Origin: Galerina marginata
Lineage: Eukaryota; Basidiomycota; Agaricomycetes; Agaricales; Galerinaceae
Length of the DNA stretch: 64,000 bases
Direction of reading: 5' to 3'
NCBI GenBank assembly: GCA_023014335.1
Contig: JAECYW010000009.1
Span: 2,232,001 to 2,296,000 of the forward strand
Part shown: piece by piece, positions 1-11,431 of the stretch
Numbering within the stretch: the first letter of the stretch is position 1
How the letters are laid out: each line of letters opens with the position of its first letter
Position numbers and translations under genes: made by a program
The notes under the pieces: generated by a model
The model's database searches: none
The model's input: the letters and a program-made list of their open reading frames with translations, nothing else
Told to the model about the DNA's origin: nothing

Positions 1-1485
1 AGGTGCCTGTACAGTGAGAGCCCAGTAATTGGAACGCTCATGCTCAATACGACATACCCATTTACCATTGCATATTCAGCAAGTGCGGGACCCCAGAAAA
101 ATTACCATGTATATCTTTCTTTGCGGATCCCAATCATCGGTTTACGCAGAGTACAGCCTAGTTGGAGTCATGAATCAGCCCGTAAGGTGAAGTTTTCCAC
201 TCCACCAATATTAATCAAGATTACCAATTTGTCTGAAAATCACCTATGTTTGCGGTAAGTCAATGCGGGTCGACGATGCCGCATCCATTCATGTTGTGTG
301 TCTCGTGGCAGAAACGTGAGCTATGTTGCCGAAATTGAATAATTGGAGGCAACACACCACTGATCGAGACTGAGATAGTCAATCCCTCACGCAACTCTGG
401 TGGCGCAAAATTGAGGAAATTCCCGGTCTGTGTGTCCAATATAGAACTAGTAATCCGCAAAACTCAGAGCGAGAAATGGATAGAAGGAAGGCATAAATCC
501 TTCGCCATTTCATCCAAACTTAATAGTCGAGCGCGAATTGTTGGGAAAACCAGTCACAAGACCAAAAATTTGTGAAAGATCTGACTGGCGAACGGAATAT
601 ATGGCAAGGTGAAACCTAACCGATTTTATCCATGGCGTAGAATAAGTTGCAATGTTGGACCGGCATTCAGGCTGTTGGTTGGCTTCAACTTGTCATATTG
701 ACTTTCATATCATATCGAGAGGTATGAAAATGGCCAGAAATGGGCAAATTACCTTTGAAAACAATAAGCAAACACAAGAAGGCGAGTGGGAATATACCAG
801 AAAGTTCTCCAGAACGATGAGGTATGTTGTAAATCATAGAACAAGGGTGTTATGAATCTTAGCAGAGTGCTTAGGCTCGGCGTCTTTTAGACTATGACTC
901 AAAACCATTAATGGCCGATAAAGGTGCAAGTGAAGGCAGCAAGGGCACATACCCTGCGGAAATCTCTATGAACAAACTATTCAGTTCTCCGGCACGGAGA
1001 CATCGAGGCGGGGGAGGCTGCGGCTATTGACACACCCTTACAGGACGTCCTGATCGGATCTTGGTGACTTGGAAGCCCTGTCTATTTGTGCGTGCCGCAA
1101 GTCCCGATCGGCTGATTAGTGAAATGAAGTGGGTCCAAAGGCGATCATAACTTGCTGCTGTACTTCTGTACAAGATAAGAAGGTATTCAACCGGACTGTA
1201 TTGGGTTGATAGCAGTTAGCCCGGGAAATTGCATTTTGGAAGGACAAGGACATACCGGGTTCGAACAGAATTTTTTGAATGGTAGGGCCTTTCTAGTCGT
1301 TGGACTTGTAGCCGGAATTCACGGTATAGAAGATTTGGAGACGGGCGAGAGATTATGGCAACAGAAAAGATCACCTCGAAGACCAATCACTCAACAAAAT
1401 GTAAGTTATGCGATGATAAGGTGATTAGTATTAGTATACGAGAAGATATGTAACTGAAACGGAAACGCGCCAGATAATGAGGGGA
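1..1485. other. Window start, no convincing gene
   Basis: I see no multi-exon gene with recognisable domains here. The open frames are short (at most about 70 codons). One minus-strand frame at 260-460 has a protein-like composition (FLNFAPPELREGL) but no flanking exons that I can join to it, so it may be a decayed fragment. The downstream end contains the 3' flank of the minus-strand Obg gene. Confidence 0.5.
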
Positions 1486-3307
1486 CTATTCCGTTTCTAG
1501 ACGATTCCTCTCTTCTTCGACATACTTTTGCATTAGCGCCACCACCTTTATTAGGTTCTGGCTGTACTTCCCTGAAGTCGGCACGACGTCCAACTGCCGC
1601 CCGTCTGCTAGAAGCATATCAGTCTTCACGTACTCCTCCAGTCTCTCCAGCTTTTTCTTAGCGTTTTCTACCTCAACCGGGTCCCCTTCTCCTCCCAGTA
1701 AATCTGCCTTGTTTGCAATGACAATACGGCCCTTCTGGCTCATTCCCGGTTGATATTTCTCTAATTCTTCACGGAGAACCGCCAATTCGTCCCAGGGATT
1801 GTCCAAGGAGAGATCGACAACGTAAACAAGGGCAAGAGACCTTTCCATGGAACGCAAGAAAGCATGACCCAGGCCAACATTTTCTGACGCACGTGAGATA
1901 AGCCCTGGGTTGTCAGCAATGGTGAAGCGGAAGGTCTCGAATATGTCGAAATGATGGCCAGGTTTAAGCGGGGCAGAAGAGACTTCGGGAAAATCTTGCG
2001 ATGTCTGATTGCGTGTCAAGGCTGTAGCATATTCGCCCCTCTCTGCGCGCTCCTTTTCCTCCAGTTCTTCCTTCCAGGTTTCTTCGTGCACGGTGTGTCC
2101 AGAAATAGCCCCTTCGAAGGTGCCGTCTTCAGCTACGCGAACAATGCCAACGACGGGGTTTAAGGTGGTAAACGCGTATCCAGCAACTTCACTTTTCGCC
2201 CTCCCACCAGTAAGCGCTCTAAGCAAAGTGCTCTTCCCAGCGTTCGGCATGCCAACGAAGCCGATATCAGCGAGAAGTTTAAGTTCGAGTGATAGAGTCA
2301 GCCTTTCTCCTTCAACGCCCCGCGTCGCAAACTTTGGGGAGCGGTTCTCTGCTGAAATAAAATGAGGATTCCCAAGGCCGCCGGACCCACCAGCAGCAAT
2401 TAAATGCCCAAGCGGTTCTTGGTGTCGTGTACCAAGAGGAGCGTTCAGAGGCCGTTCGAACGGCTCCTCCTTGTCAAGATCGAGGTATAAAGGCTCTTCC
2501 ACCGCTTTCCTCCTGCTCTCGTACCGTCGGATTCGCTCTGCCTTGTAATACGCCTCCTCCGCGTCTTTAAACGAGTCGCGTTCCACATTTGCGTCTTGAT
2601 ATCGCGGATAATGTACCCAACGATTATCTCGCATTCTCTCGCGTTTGTCGGAGGGAGAAAGATTTTGTACCGAGTCTTCCTCCGATTCCCAGACGTCTTT
2701 CGCTCGTCTCGGGTCGTCCCACGGGATCTGTCGAACGACGGTTCCAATAGGCACCTTAATGACGAGGGGTGATCCAGCCTTTCCGTTCTGCCATGTCCCT
2801 TGTCCATGGGTGCCGTTTTCGCCTCTGATCTTTTTAGGGACGGTAGAGAGCGTTGTGAGATGAGCTGTCGGAAGAATATAGACGTCGCCACCTCGCCCAC
2901 CGTCTCCTCCAGACGGAGGCCCGAAAGGCTTGAATTTCTCTCTGTGAAAGGCAGCACAGCCGTCGCCTCCCTTGCCTGGCACGAAACTTTCAAACGCTGC
3001 CTTACCAAGGATGGAAGTTGGAGGGACACACCAGCGCGCACAGTTACTATGACATTGTCAAGAAATGATTGGCCCTGTTAAATACATGAGTTCAATTCGA
3101 ATTTTGAGGATTGCGTGGAAAGGTTTGAACCCCTTGTCTGCGTTTCCAGTCAGTTTTGCGCCGGCGTCGAAATGTTTCGAGGTCGTCGTTGGTATAGGCT
3201 GGTCCTTGTGATGATTCTTGGCTTGAAACCCAGCGACGGCTTCCTTCAAAGAATGAGGGTGTTCCAGAAGCCTTATTTGACCGGAGAAGAGAGGAAAGAC
3301 GCAACAT
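1486..3307 (-). CDS. Obg-family GTPase, probably mitochondrial (Mtg2-like)
   Basis: Three exons fit: 3307-3131, 3074-3032 and 2975-1486, with two 56-nt introns, giving about 569 residues. The first exon is basic and hydroxylated (MLRLSSLLRSNKAS), as expected of a mitochondrial presequence. Exons 2-3 join to restore the glycine-rich Obg fold start (TVRAGKGGDGCAAFHREKF) followed by GGDGGRGGDV. The G domain shows G1 GMPNAGKST, G2 FTTLNPVVG, G3 DNPG and G4 NKAD. Family members bind the large ribosomal subunit and act in late ribosome assembly; the mitochondrial site is inferred from the leader. The Obg fold carries a long charged insertion (after IPWDDPRRAKD) absent from bacterial proteins. The first intron has a weak donor (GTTCAA), so the exon 1/2 junction is the least certain part. 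The gene is divergent from the hydrolase at 3667. Confidence 0.88.
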
Positions 3308-3666
3308 ACAGTGTTCGAACTTTGCAGGGCTGATTCAAAAACTCGCGTCCAGGCTAATCACGTGCTGCTGTTCAACGCGAACTGGCTTGACCTCGGTGTT
3401 TTAGCACTGCCTTTTCTTCAGAACTAGATAATTATCTGGTACTTTCTATGTACAGGTTGGTTATGGTTTGAACGTTTGAACTCTTACTTTACTCGTTCCG
3501 TTCTTTGACGCCAATTAGCAGCCAAAAATCACGTGGATTGCTCTAAAAAGTCGGCATCCGAGATCCCGGTCAATCAGGATCATGTCCAGCTCGACATTAT
3601 AATTGTAAAGGTGCTGCCTTTCTTCAATCTTCTTCATTGATACTGATTTACTAGGCTTTACTTCTC
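3308..3666. promoter_or_regulatory. Divergent promoter region with two CACGTG boxes
   Basis: This 359-bp spacer separates the divergent Obg and hydrolase genes. It contains two perfect palindromic E-boxes, CACGTG at 3359-3364 and at 3530-3535. Such sites are bound by class B bHLH proteins in fungi (Cbf1/USF type). A gene for a bHLH protein with the matching residues lies at 5680-7011, but a regulatory link is only inference. Confidence 0.45.
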
Positions 3667-5373
3667 ATGACTTTAAAACCCAACGCTTTCCCCAGGCTGC
3701 CCCCATTCACCTGGGACAAAGTGGAGGTCCGGGAAGTCCTGCCAATATACCCCCCTCCAGACCCCCTAGAACTACCCAGCCTCCCCTCACCGCCCCGAAA
3801 GCCCGCGTTCGACGCGCCATACACGCTAACCACGCACCTCTTCCCCGCCTGCTACCTGCGCACGACCCGCCCCGCCCCAGTGCCTCAGCCCCCTCCGCCG
3901 ACCGCGTCTAAAGAGGACCGACACCGGATCCTCGCCGCGACGCGGTTGGAGTTGGACGACTTGCGCACTTCTAAAGTGACGGATGGGTACCCGAGAGTGC
4001 TGTGGAATTGTGTCAACCGGTATGTGAAGCAGGGTTTGGATGCGAGTAGTAGGACAGGGGTTACGCTTTTTTTCGCGCATGCGAATGGTTTTCCGAAGGA
4101 GGTGGGTTATGTATGTCTTTTTGGGAACGAGGAAATGGCTCATATCTTGATTAGATCTTTGAGCCGACTCTGGGGTATCTACTTTCCTCTCCTGCGGCGA
4201 GCATAGTGGATGAGATTTGGGTATGGGAATCTGTCCAGCATGGAGACGCTGGGCTCGTCAACGCACCATCTGCATCTGGTCTATGTTAGTTTGAATTACT
4301 ACTGCTGTTTCCTTGGCTCACAGATTTTATTTGTCAAGTTGATTGGCAAGATAACGCACGCGATATTGCCAACTTCTTTCTCCATTACCTCCCGAAGATC
4401 GCGACTACAGAACAGCTATCCACGCATCTAAGTCGCGTGCCGCTCGAGGAAACCGATACGCGTTGTAAAAGGGGGTTCAGCGACCGTCAACTTGTTGCTG
4501 TCGGGCACTCGTATGGAGGGTGCACATCGTGAGGCTACTTGCAACTCAAGGAATGAACCAAGTTACGAATATTTCATAGAGCTATTGCCGCAAGCCTATT
4601 CCCCGCCCTATTCAACTCCCTCGTTCTGCTAGACCCCGTCATCATGCTGCCTTCCGATAGGCAAAAGGAAAGGAAGTCTCCGGATCTCGCATCAGGAGCA
4701 CTCAGTCGACGCGAGTCGTGGTCGTCCAGGTGAGCACATCTCAACTTCAAAGACATTTTTATTTATTCAATTTAACCTGCCCACACAAATCACAGAGAAG
4801 AAGCCCTCGAATCCTTCACCAAAAACCCCTTCTTCCGCGCCTGGGACCCAGCCGTTCTCAAGCTCTACGTCGAATGTGGGATCCACACCACCAAAACCTC
4901 GCGCGGCGGGGGGGAGGAGGAGATCGCCAAGCTGAAGATGCCAGGTATCCAGGAGGCCGTGGTGTTCTCGGAGGTGCACACTTCGTTTGAGGCGTTTGAG
5001 CGGGTGGCGACGCTCGATGAGCGGATTGCGATAAGGTGGGTTATGCCTGGGAGACCTGGCGCGCCGGAGCTCGGGCGGCCTGGGTCGACGCCGAGGAAGG
5101 TTTGGGTGAGGCCTGCGAATTCGACGAATGCTGCGATTTTGGGTGCGGGGCATTTGGTGGGTGTTTTTTTTTTGTTTGGGTCTTCTCTTCGGGTTAGAGG
5201 TGATTAATTTTTTTCTGCCCAGATTGTGCAAGAAGCGCCTCGGGAGCTTGGTACGTGTTTAATAATTCCGCTGTGATCAGGTTACTGAGGTGAATATAGC
5301 GGAAGACTTGAACGACTTCCTCTTGTATCGATTCCCGTCAATCCGTCCATCGTCTTTGAGGGCAAATCTATGA
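3667..5373 (+). CDS. Alpha/beta-hydrolase family protein
   Basis: Seven exons fit: 3667-4101, 4155-4278, 4324-4528, 4580-4729, 4796-5156, 5223-5250 and 5300-5373, coding for about 458 residues. The N-terminal part ends in FFAHANGFPKE, the oxyanion-hole region of a fungal hydrolase group. The nucleophile elbow is GHSYGG (Ser near residue 249) in exon 3. A later exon has LLDPVIMLP, and GAGHL near the C-terminus supplies the catalytic-His candidate. Fungal relatives include peroxisomal Lpx1-like lipases and hydrolases of secondary-metabolite clusters; the substrate cannot be told. The C-terminus is RANL, which resembles the KANL peroxisomal signal of animal catalase, so peroxisomal import is possible but unproven. 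All introns are 49-66 nt with GT-AG ends. The start is the first ATG after a pyrimidine-rich leader. Confidence 0.85.
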
Positions 5374-5679
5374 TGAGTTGTGTGTTGCACATTAGATACC
5401 ATTGATCAACGGAACAAATGCTTCAAAATAACCTATCCTCACCTGAATACTATTCGAATACAATTCAAGAGGGGTATATGCTAGACGAAACAGGGTACAA
5501 GTAACACGCGATTCTAATTCTTGAAACGACTACTATACATAGCTATACATATTTTTCGCAAAGTCCGATAGTGTTTAACGATTTAGTGACAGACATAGAA
5601 TAATAAAACAAGGAGGACTCATGTAGCGCACGATGGGAACCAGCAAAGGCATTTACACAAACAGCACATCGCCGAAACT

Positions 5680-7011
5680 TCACTGCTTTCTAGCAGCCGT
5701 ACTCAACCCTAAAAGTGAAGATGGAGTCTGCGCCTGTCTCGCATGTCCGTCCCGCTGGGACCGCGGATCGGGGTGCAGTAAAAAACCAGACGGGTCCGGA
5801 AGACCATACGTCGAGGAAGACGAAGACACAGGGCGGAACGTCGGCGACGACGCGCTGATCTGCAGGAGCAGAGACGCCGCCGACTCGTCCTCCGGCGTCC
5901 TGTTGGGGCTGACCATGGCAGCTGTGGCCACTGGACCGAGGGTCAAGAGCGGCGGCGGCCCGCCTGGTGTGCGGATGGGGTCGAAGTGGGTGGAGGCGGG
6001 CGGCGAGGGGAGGTAGGAGCCTGCTGGCGGAGACGCGCGGGTCGGTGCGTGCGCCTGCGCCTGCTGCTGCGCTGGGAGGAGCTGGGGGTCGATAACTGAG
6101 TTGGTGTGCAGCCAGGATGAAATGGGGGGCAGGCGTGCGGACACGGAGGCTGGGTCGTTGTTTGCTTGAGCCTGGGAGTGGGAATGAGAATGGGATTGGG
6201 AATGGAAAGTCGGGCTGGGCGGCTGGGAAGCCTGCGAGACGAACATGGGTGATGGCGCTTGGGCGAGGTCAGGTGTCTGGTCCATGGGCACGGGCATGGC
6301 GCTGTCAGAGGCTCGACGAGGGATTTTAGCGCTTCGAGGAGGAACAAGGCTATGGGTGCTTTGAGCGACCGGGTGGTCGTCTTCCTGTAGATGGATACGT
6401 TTCCTTTTCTTCTGGTCCTTGCTGGCGGCGCAGTTCGGGCAAGGTACGGATTTATTGGCTTCCAGAACAGCAACACGTTCAAGCAGGTCCTGCAGAAAGG
6501 AGACAGTCCTGACGAGGATCTCGAGCTTGAACTCTTTCTCCTTCTCCTCCTTCTTGCCTGTGCCCTTGGGTTTAGCCTTCGGCTTCTTGGTCCCGACATC
6601 GTAGTCGTCGTCGTCTTCGTCTTCGTCTTCATCATCCTCGTCACGCGACTCAGTGGGCGCCTGGTTCTGCTGGCCGTAATTGATGGGCACGAGCTGCTTT
6701 AGGGTCGCGAGAGCATCGTTGATCTTTGTCCGTCTAGCCTTCTCGATGATAGAGTGGTTGAGGCGGCGCTGGGCCTCTCGGGCAGTGCGGGAGAGAGGCC
6801 CCGGCTTGCGACCACGCTTTGCAGGCGGTGGAGGCGGGGCAGAGGGGTCTGCGCCAGTGGTGGGCGCTCGGGGTGCATAGGGCCGCATTGGGAGGATAGC
6901 ACGGTGCTGTGGTGGCGGTGAGGGTGCTGGTACAGAGGCTGTTGTGTCGTTTGGAGCGCGCTTTGCACGTCGGGGTGGATTACAACTTGCTGCGTAGAGG
7001 CTCTCTGGCAT
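5680..7011 (-). CDS. bHLH transcription factor with long acidic/basic loop
   Basis: A single-exon ORF of 443 residues. An AT-hook-like KRGRKPGP (about 65-72) precedes a basic region and helix 1 (about 78-109; NHSIIEKARRTKIND). His86, Glu90 and Arg94 fit the H-E-R pattern of class B bHLH proteins that bind CACGTG. Helix 2 (about 161-176; FKLEILVRTVSFLQDLLERV) runs into a short coiled coil. The loop is about 50 residues, with an Asp/Glu run followed by a Lys-rich run, far longer than the usual 6-20 residues. A CPNC pair follows. The C-terminal half is low-complexity Ser/Pro/Gln/His, including an SHSHSHS repeat, probably an activation region. It should act in the nucleus as a dimer. Target genes are unknown. 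Confidence 0.85.
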   Translation of the reverse strand: MPESLYAASCNPPRRAKRAPNDTTASVPAPSPPPQHRAILPMRPYAPRAPTTGADPSAPPPPPAKRGRKPGPLSRTAREAQRRLNHSIIEKARRTKINDALATLKQLVPINYGQQNQAPTESRDEDDEDEDEDDDDYDVGTKKPKAKPKGTGKKEEKEKEFKLEILVRTVSFLQDLLERVAVLEANKSVPCPNCAASKDQKKRKRIHLQEDDHPVAQSTHSLVPPRSAKIPRRASDSAMPVPMDQTPDLAQAPSPMFVSQASQPPSPTFHSQSHSHSHSQAQANNDPASVSARLPPISSWLHTNSVIDPQLLPAQQQAQAHAPTRASPPAGSYLPSPPASTHFDPIRTPGGPPPLLTLGPVATAAMVSPNRTPEDESAASLLLQISASSPTFRPVSSSSSTYGLPDPSGFLLHPDPRSQRDGHARQAQTPSSLLGLSTAARKQ

Positions 7012-7922
7012 GAATCTGGGGAGATCAAGGAGTAGTTGTGGGCAGCAAATGCATTTGGGCGTTACTTAACTTGCAATCGTGCCTTCGCCGGCAGGTTATC
7101 TATGTGCTCGTGTGCCCAAGAAACGTGCGGGGAGGCTGGGTTGGCACACGACATTAAATCCGCCTCCTGATTGGCTGAGGAGACACACGTTCGAAAGCCA
7201 AATCCCCGCACTGCTGATGCCCACCTAATAAAAGGAGAATGTCACAGACGGAACGCCTGACTTGTCTATATATGTGTCGCCTCCAACATTATCTCTTGAG
7301 AACCCTCTCGGTTCGCCGAAAGATAGACACGTTTACTGGTGACCGGCCAGTAAGCGAGCCACATTCTACAAATGACACTTCTGTTTGTCAAATCATGCTT
7401 ATTAGCCTTGGGAGATTCAATGTCTAGAACGGGGAAGACTGAACTTACTTTCTTGCCTTATCGTCGCGCGTCTGCCAGTGGGTACGTATACCCAGCTGAA
7501 CCATGAAGCCAAACAAAACGTAGGAGTGGTGAAGTTCATACGAGCTCATCGTATCGCCAGATCTAGAGTGCCCTTCTCGTATCTTTAGGGTCATTAGAAA
7601 TAAAGGGCAAAGATTTGAGCTTGAGCTGTGAGTCTCAGTTCGAAGACAACCTAGAACGTTCAACGATCAACGTTCAGCACGACAGCGGACACTCCTTTGG
7701 AAAGCGCGTCGCCGCGTCTGGCAGAATCACGTAATGCTGTCATCTTATCTTATCTGGCTTCTGTTAGCCATCTCAAGTACCCCCGACCCCCAATATTGCC
7801 CGTGGATCACAATGACCATATGCGCCCAGCCAACGGAGCCGCCCCAAGCAGTGACTCGAAGATATGATTGTCGTCGTACTGTTCTTAAATCACCGTCGAA
7901 GGACTTTATTTAGCATTCCACC
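7012..7922. other. Intergenic region between bHLH and esterase genes
   Basis: About 0.9 kb of divergent upstream DNA. Short open frames (62-72 codons) show no domain and no plausible splice partners. It presumably holds the promoters of both neighbours. I saw no TATA box close to 7923; a pyrimidine-containing leader precedes that ATG. Confidence 0.4.
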
Positions 7923-9250
7923 ATGACAACGCGTCTGCAGGCTGCACCCACTGTCCCGACCTCATCTCGTTCTGGACGATGGTTAACCACTCCATCTGGA
8001 TCACTTCTTGCTGCATGGTCCAGCGCGTCCTTGTCCTTCCATTTTACGGGTGAAAAGCTGGTCCTCGCTGTTGGAGGAACCACCGAAAGGAAAGATAAAT
8101 CCAACGGGGGGACACCCATGATCGCCATTCTCAGCGGTGCATCTGAGGACGCGGCGCTGGGTAATGCTGAAAGTTGGCGATCTTTCGACCCCGACCCGAA
8201 TTCTGAGATTGTGATTTTTGACAAAGGCGAGCGACAGGAAAAGACCTATGTGCGCCTTGTATTGATCGACTGGGCGTCTACCTTTGAGTTGGAGGCTTTC
8301 CTTGTGGACGAGGTCAGTTTTTCATATTTTGGAGCTCAAAATTTAGATATTGATTCCCTACCAGGCAGCGTCCATTGAACCTTTACCTTCTGCAGGTGTT
8401 AAGCAAGTTCCACATATCCTTGTCATTGGCGATTCAATTTCATCTGGAATGGCTGTATCCGTCGACCAAGGCGGGGAGCCGATTCCGTTCGGGGTCCTAA
8501 ACACGTTTCCGTTCGTCGCTCAGCGAATTCTTCGGGAGGATAAAGCGTCTGGATTAGAATGCAGTGTGGAATTGGTCGGATACCCCGGCTATAATCTCGT
8601 CCGCCCTACGGAGGAGGAGAAAGAAAAAGCTGGATACTGTAATGGGATGGCCGAGGGGTTCTTTTGGGTTGGACTCTCTCCCTGAAACTCCTTGGTGGAC
8701 ATCTTGGCTGAAAGTTTTTTTAGGATTCTCCCTGGAGCAAGGACCGTTTGACCGATGCACCTACTCCCTTTCCGACGGCCGTCATTATCGAGTTAGGTAT
8801 AGCACTTCTCAAATGAAATAAATTTGATAATGATGAAACATGCCCTTAGGTACCAACGACCAGTTTTTCAAAGTTTCCAGCGAGCGGTTTGGAAGCGGGC
8901 TCATTGAATTGGTGTCTGCATTGACGAAATGGTACGATGGCTCTTTCCGTCACGTATGGCTTGTGGTAAGTGGTCATTTCCGGAAGCCCATGACACTGTT
9001 GCTAAATAACGACTAGCCACCGTTCCCCGACGCAGACACCGACAATCGGGAGCTCAACGACGCAATGCCCAGTTTCATCCCCTTGCTCGAAGCTCAAATC
9101 GGAGGAGGGATATCGTTCAAGGTAGTCGACCTCGTCGAGGGCCTGACAACTGCCAATACGGTCGATGGTGTGCACCCTCCTCTCGCTGTCCATGTGGACC
9201 TTGGCAAGAAGCTTGCGGGTTTTATTGCGAGCAACCTTTCCAGCATTTGA
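7923..9250 (+). CDS. SGNH/GDSL hydrolase, carbohydrate esterase-like
   Basis: Five exons fit: 7923-8312, 8365-8667, 8724-8796, 8850-8965 and 9017-9250, coding for about 371 residues. The N-terminal third looks like a beta-sandwich (SASLSFHFTGEKLVLAVGGT) without a signal peptide. The catalytic domain has block I VIGDSISSG, block III ELGTND (split across the exon 3/4 junction) and block V DGVHP with the Asp-x-x-His dyad. The beta-sandwich plus SGNH layout is that of carbohydrate esterase family 2 and related fungal proteins, which remove acetyl groups from sugars; the substrate here is inferred only. No secretion signal is visible, suggesting an intracellular enzyme or a missed upstream exon. 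The exon 2 donor (GTTGGA) is the weakest junction. Confidence 0.83.
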
Positions 9251-10172
9251 GCGACGACTGAGTTGCAACTGAGAGCCGTTTATCACAGAAAAGCAAGAGG
9301 GGGCTTAGTTTGCGGAATTGATGTTATAGTTTGGGTATATATGTTTCTCTGAAATGTTCAGACGCGGTTATCTGTATGATTTGTTGGTTCAGGTTAAATC
9401 TAGAGCTCGAGGTAATTTACAGTAACTTCGAGTTTTCGACTTGAAATGGAAGTCTTGAAAAAGTCTTTGCGTCAGCAAACATACAATTTGACTGGACATG
9501 GACCAGCGGCCTAGCTTTAGGTTACTTGGATCAACTAGAGTCCGAACTAGAGTCGAGAATGTAAAAGTCTTTGGAAGAGAGCTCTAGAGTCTGAGACGTG
9601 TCAGAGTTCAATACGTGCGAACCCACCGGGCCGATTCCCGGAGCAGGCTTGACCTGCGCATGCGCGGGTCACCATTGTTGTGCATTCCTGTTAATGGCCC
9701 TGCGGGCAACGCCTGGACTCTAAAGAATGATAATTAGATAAATACTCTCTGATTTCATTTGACAACTACATTTGATAGATGCTCAAGTACGCCACGGGTG
9801 TCCTGGCACCTACGAAGAATATCTTGAGAATATCGTATATGTATGTAGATAATAAATTTATCAACAAGAATTATATGATTTTATGCTGCTCGTCGCCAAC
9901 CTTCGGTTGGCTCCTCGCAGCGTTGACGAACTTGCTTCCACATTCAAAAGATGAAGTTCTCTGGCAGGCTGGAAGTAGGATTTCCCCCAAAACACATTTC
10001 GGTAAGAAGGGGCCGGTGGCCCGGTCAAAATCACTTTTTATTTCCTTATTCGTAACTTCACGTGACGCTTCCTTAAGGTATGATAAAACCTGGACTTATA
10101 GTCCAGGCACAAACCGCCACCTGGATCCTATGAGCCCGCTATTGTCGCTGCACAGTCCTTACCCGCTAAACG
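9251..10172. other. Intergenic region with a GC-rich hairpin cluster
   Basis: About 0.9 kb without a supported gene. Positions 9626-9670 hold adjacent inverted repeats: CCGGG/CCCGG (9626-9630 and 9637-9641), GCAGG/CCTGC (9643-9647 and 9653-9657) and an imperfect 20-bp palindrome centred on GCGCATGCGC (9651-9670). No tRNA fold could be made from them. Confidence 0.4.
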
Positions 10173-11431
10173 ATGCCTTCTCAAACTACACCTGAACGCC
10201 AAGTCGGCCGATACAGTGACCTCAGCTTTACCGTTCATGAATACCACAATCCTGCATCAGATGTACGGACCACCCAAGAAGTTTTGTTGGAGAACGCATA
10301 TCAGCTCGTCAAAGCCGCTGTTTCGGGAGATGCGGAATGGACGTCTGTGAAACGTATCCCTGGAAGTTATGGCGTCCAAGGCAGTAAGTTCAATTTTTTG
10401 TTCCCTTTGGTGCTCTACTGATTTCCTTCTTAGCCGCGGTTCAGGGCACTTGCTACGTGTTTAACGCGTCTCCTCCCAGTATTTTGTCTGAGAAGGGGCG
10501 CGCTGAAGAAATCAAGGAGTGGGGATCTAGCGTTACAGAGGATGAAGTCTTCAATATGGACGATTTGCAGGAATTTGCTGGGTGTGGATATGGCCATATC
10601 CTGGAGGGAAAAACGGCAGCTCACGCGTCTTCCGTGAACTCACAGTCATCGAAGAAGCGAGAAAATACTGCAAGTCCAGAAAACGAACCCGAACCGAAGA
10701 AAAGGAAACTACATGTCGGTTCGCTGTATAATGTCATTCCGCAAGTATGGTTTAGCCATTGGCCGAACAAAGATTTACCCTGGCTAATTCATTTGTTTCC
10801 CCAGCCGCATATACACCCTTCTCCGTTTTCCTCCTCAGAAGCACCTACTAAAGGGAAACCGTACAAGAGGGTTAATCCAATCTTCATTTCCCCATACACT
10901 ACCCTCTCGTCTTCCAATGATACCCGTTGGGCGTGGTTGATCCCCGTCCGGGGTGCATTTCTCTGGGAGCATTGCACGAATGGGGAATTTCTCGACAATT
11001 CTCATTTATTGCCTAGTCCTCCAACGCCAGGCTCGCCCGACCGAGTTTCGTGGACCGAAGATTCTCTTCGCCGGTTCTGGCAATTCCTCCTTGACCTGCG
11101 AAATGTTGGCTCGTTGGGCTCGTTGGGGATTTCATTTCACGCTGCAAGAGATAAACCAAGTGAAGCTTCGAAGTTTTCCGCGTCGGACTCGTTCTTAATC
11201 CCTTCCAGAGCTACATTGGACACCTCTTCGTCTTCTCTCAACCCCACCTACCAGACATCTGTGGTCGATTACATCAAAGTCTATCATGATGCTCCGAAGG
11301 CGCTCTACGTTCGGTATGCTCTGGATATATGGCAATATCGAAAGACTTCCGGGGATGACAAAATCAGGGTGCTGAAAGGTGCTCGACTCGTGTTAGTGGA
11401 CGAGGCTTCACAGGCTATCGCGGTATCTTAG
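10173..11431 (+). CDS. Unrecognised protein with a KKRK nuclear-signal-like motif
   Basis: Two exons are clear (10173-10383 and 10434-11431), coding for about 402 residues. I recognise no domain. The N-terminal part is acidic and contains SVTEDEVFNMDDLQEF; a Lys-rich stretch (NEPEPKKRKLHVG) may be a nuclear localisation signal. The C-terminal half is rich in aromatic residues. A 60-nt stretch at about 10745-10804 begins GTATGG, has a CTAAT branch-like site and ends CCCCAG. It reads in frame without a stop, so it may be either coding or a third intron; removing it gives about 382 residues. The gene ends at a TAG/TAA-free frame up to the stop at 11429-11431. It is probably a conserved basidiomycete protein, but I cannot assign a role. 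Confidence 0.7.

Noticed and set aside
1240..1285. GGGTTCGAAC, resembling a tRNA B box
   Set aside because: No complementary T-stem, A box or acceptor stem could be drawn around it.
2445..3041. 198-codon minus-strand frame
   Set aside because: Shadow of the Obg gene in another frame; only its first residues (exon 2 of the Obg gene) are real coding sequence.
5943..6644. 233-codon minus-strand frame, Arg/Pro/Thr-rich
   Set aside because: Shifted-frame reading of the bHLH gene's low-complexity region.
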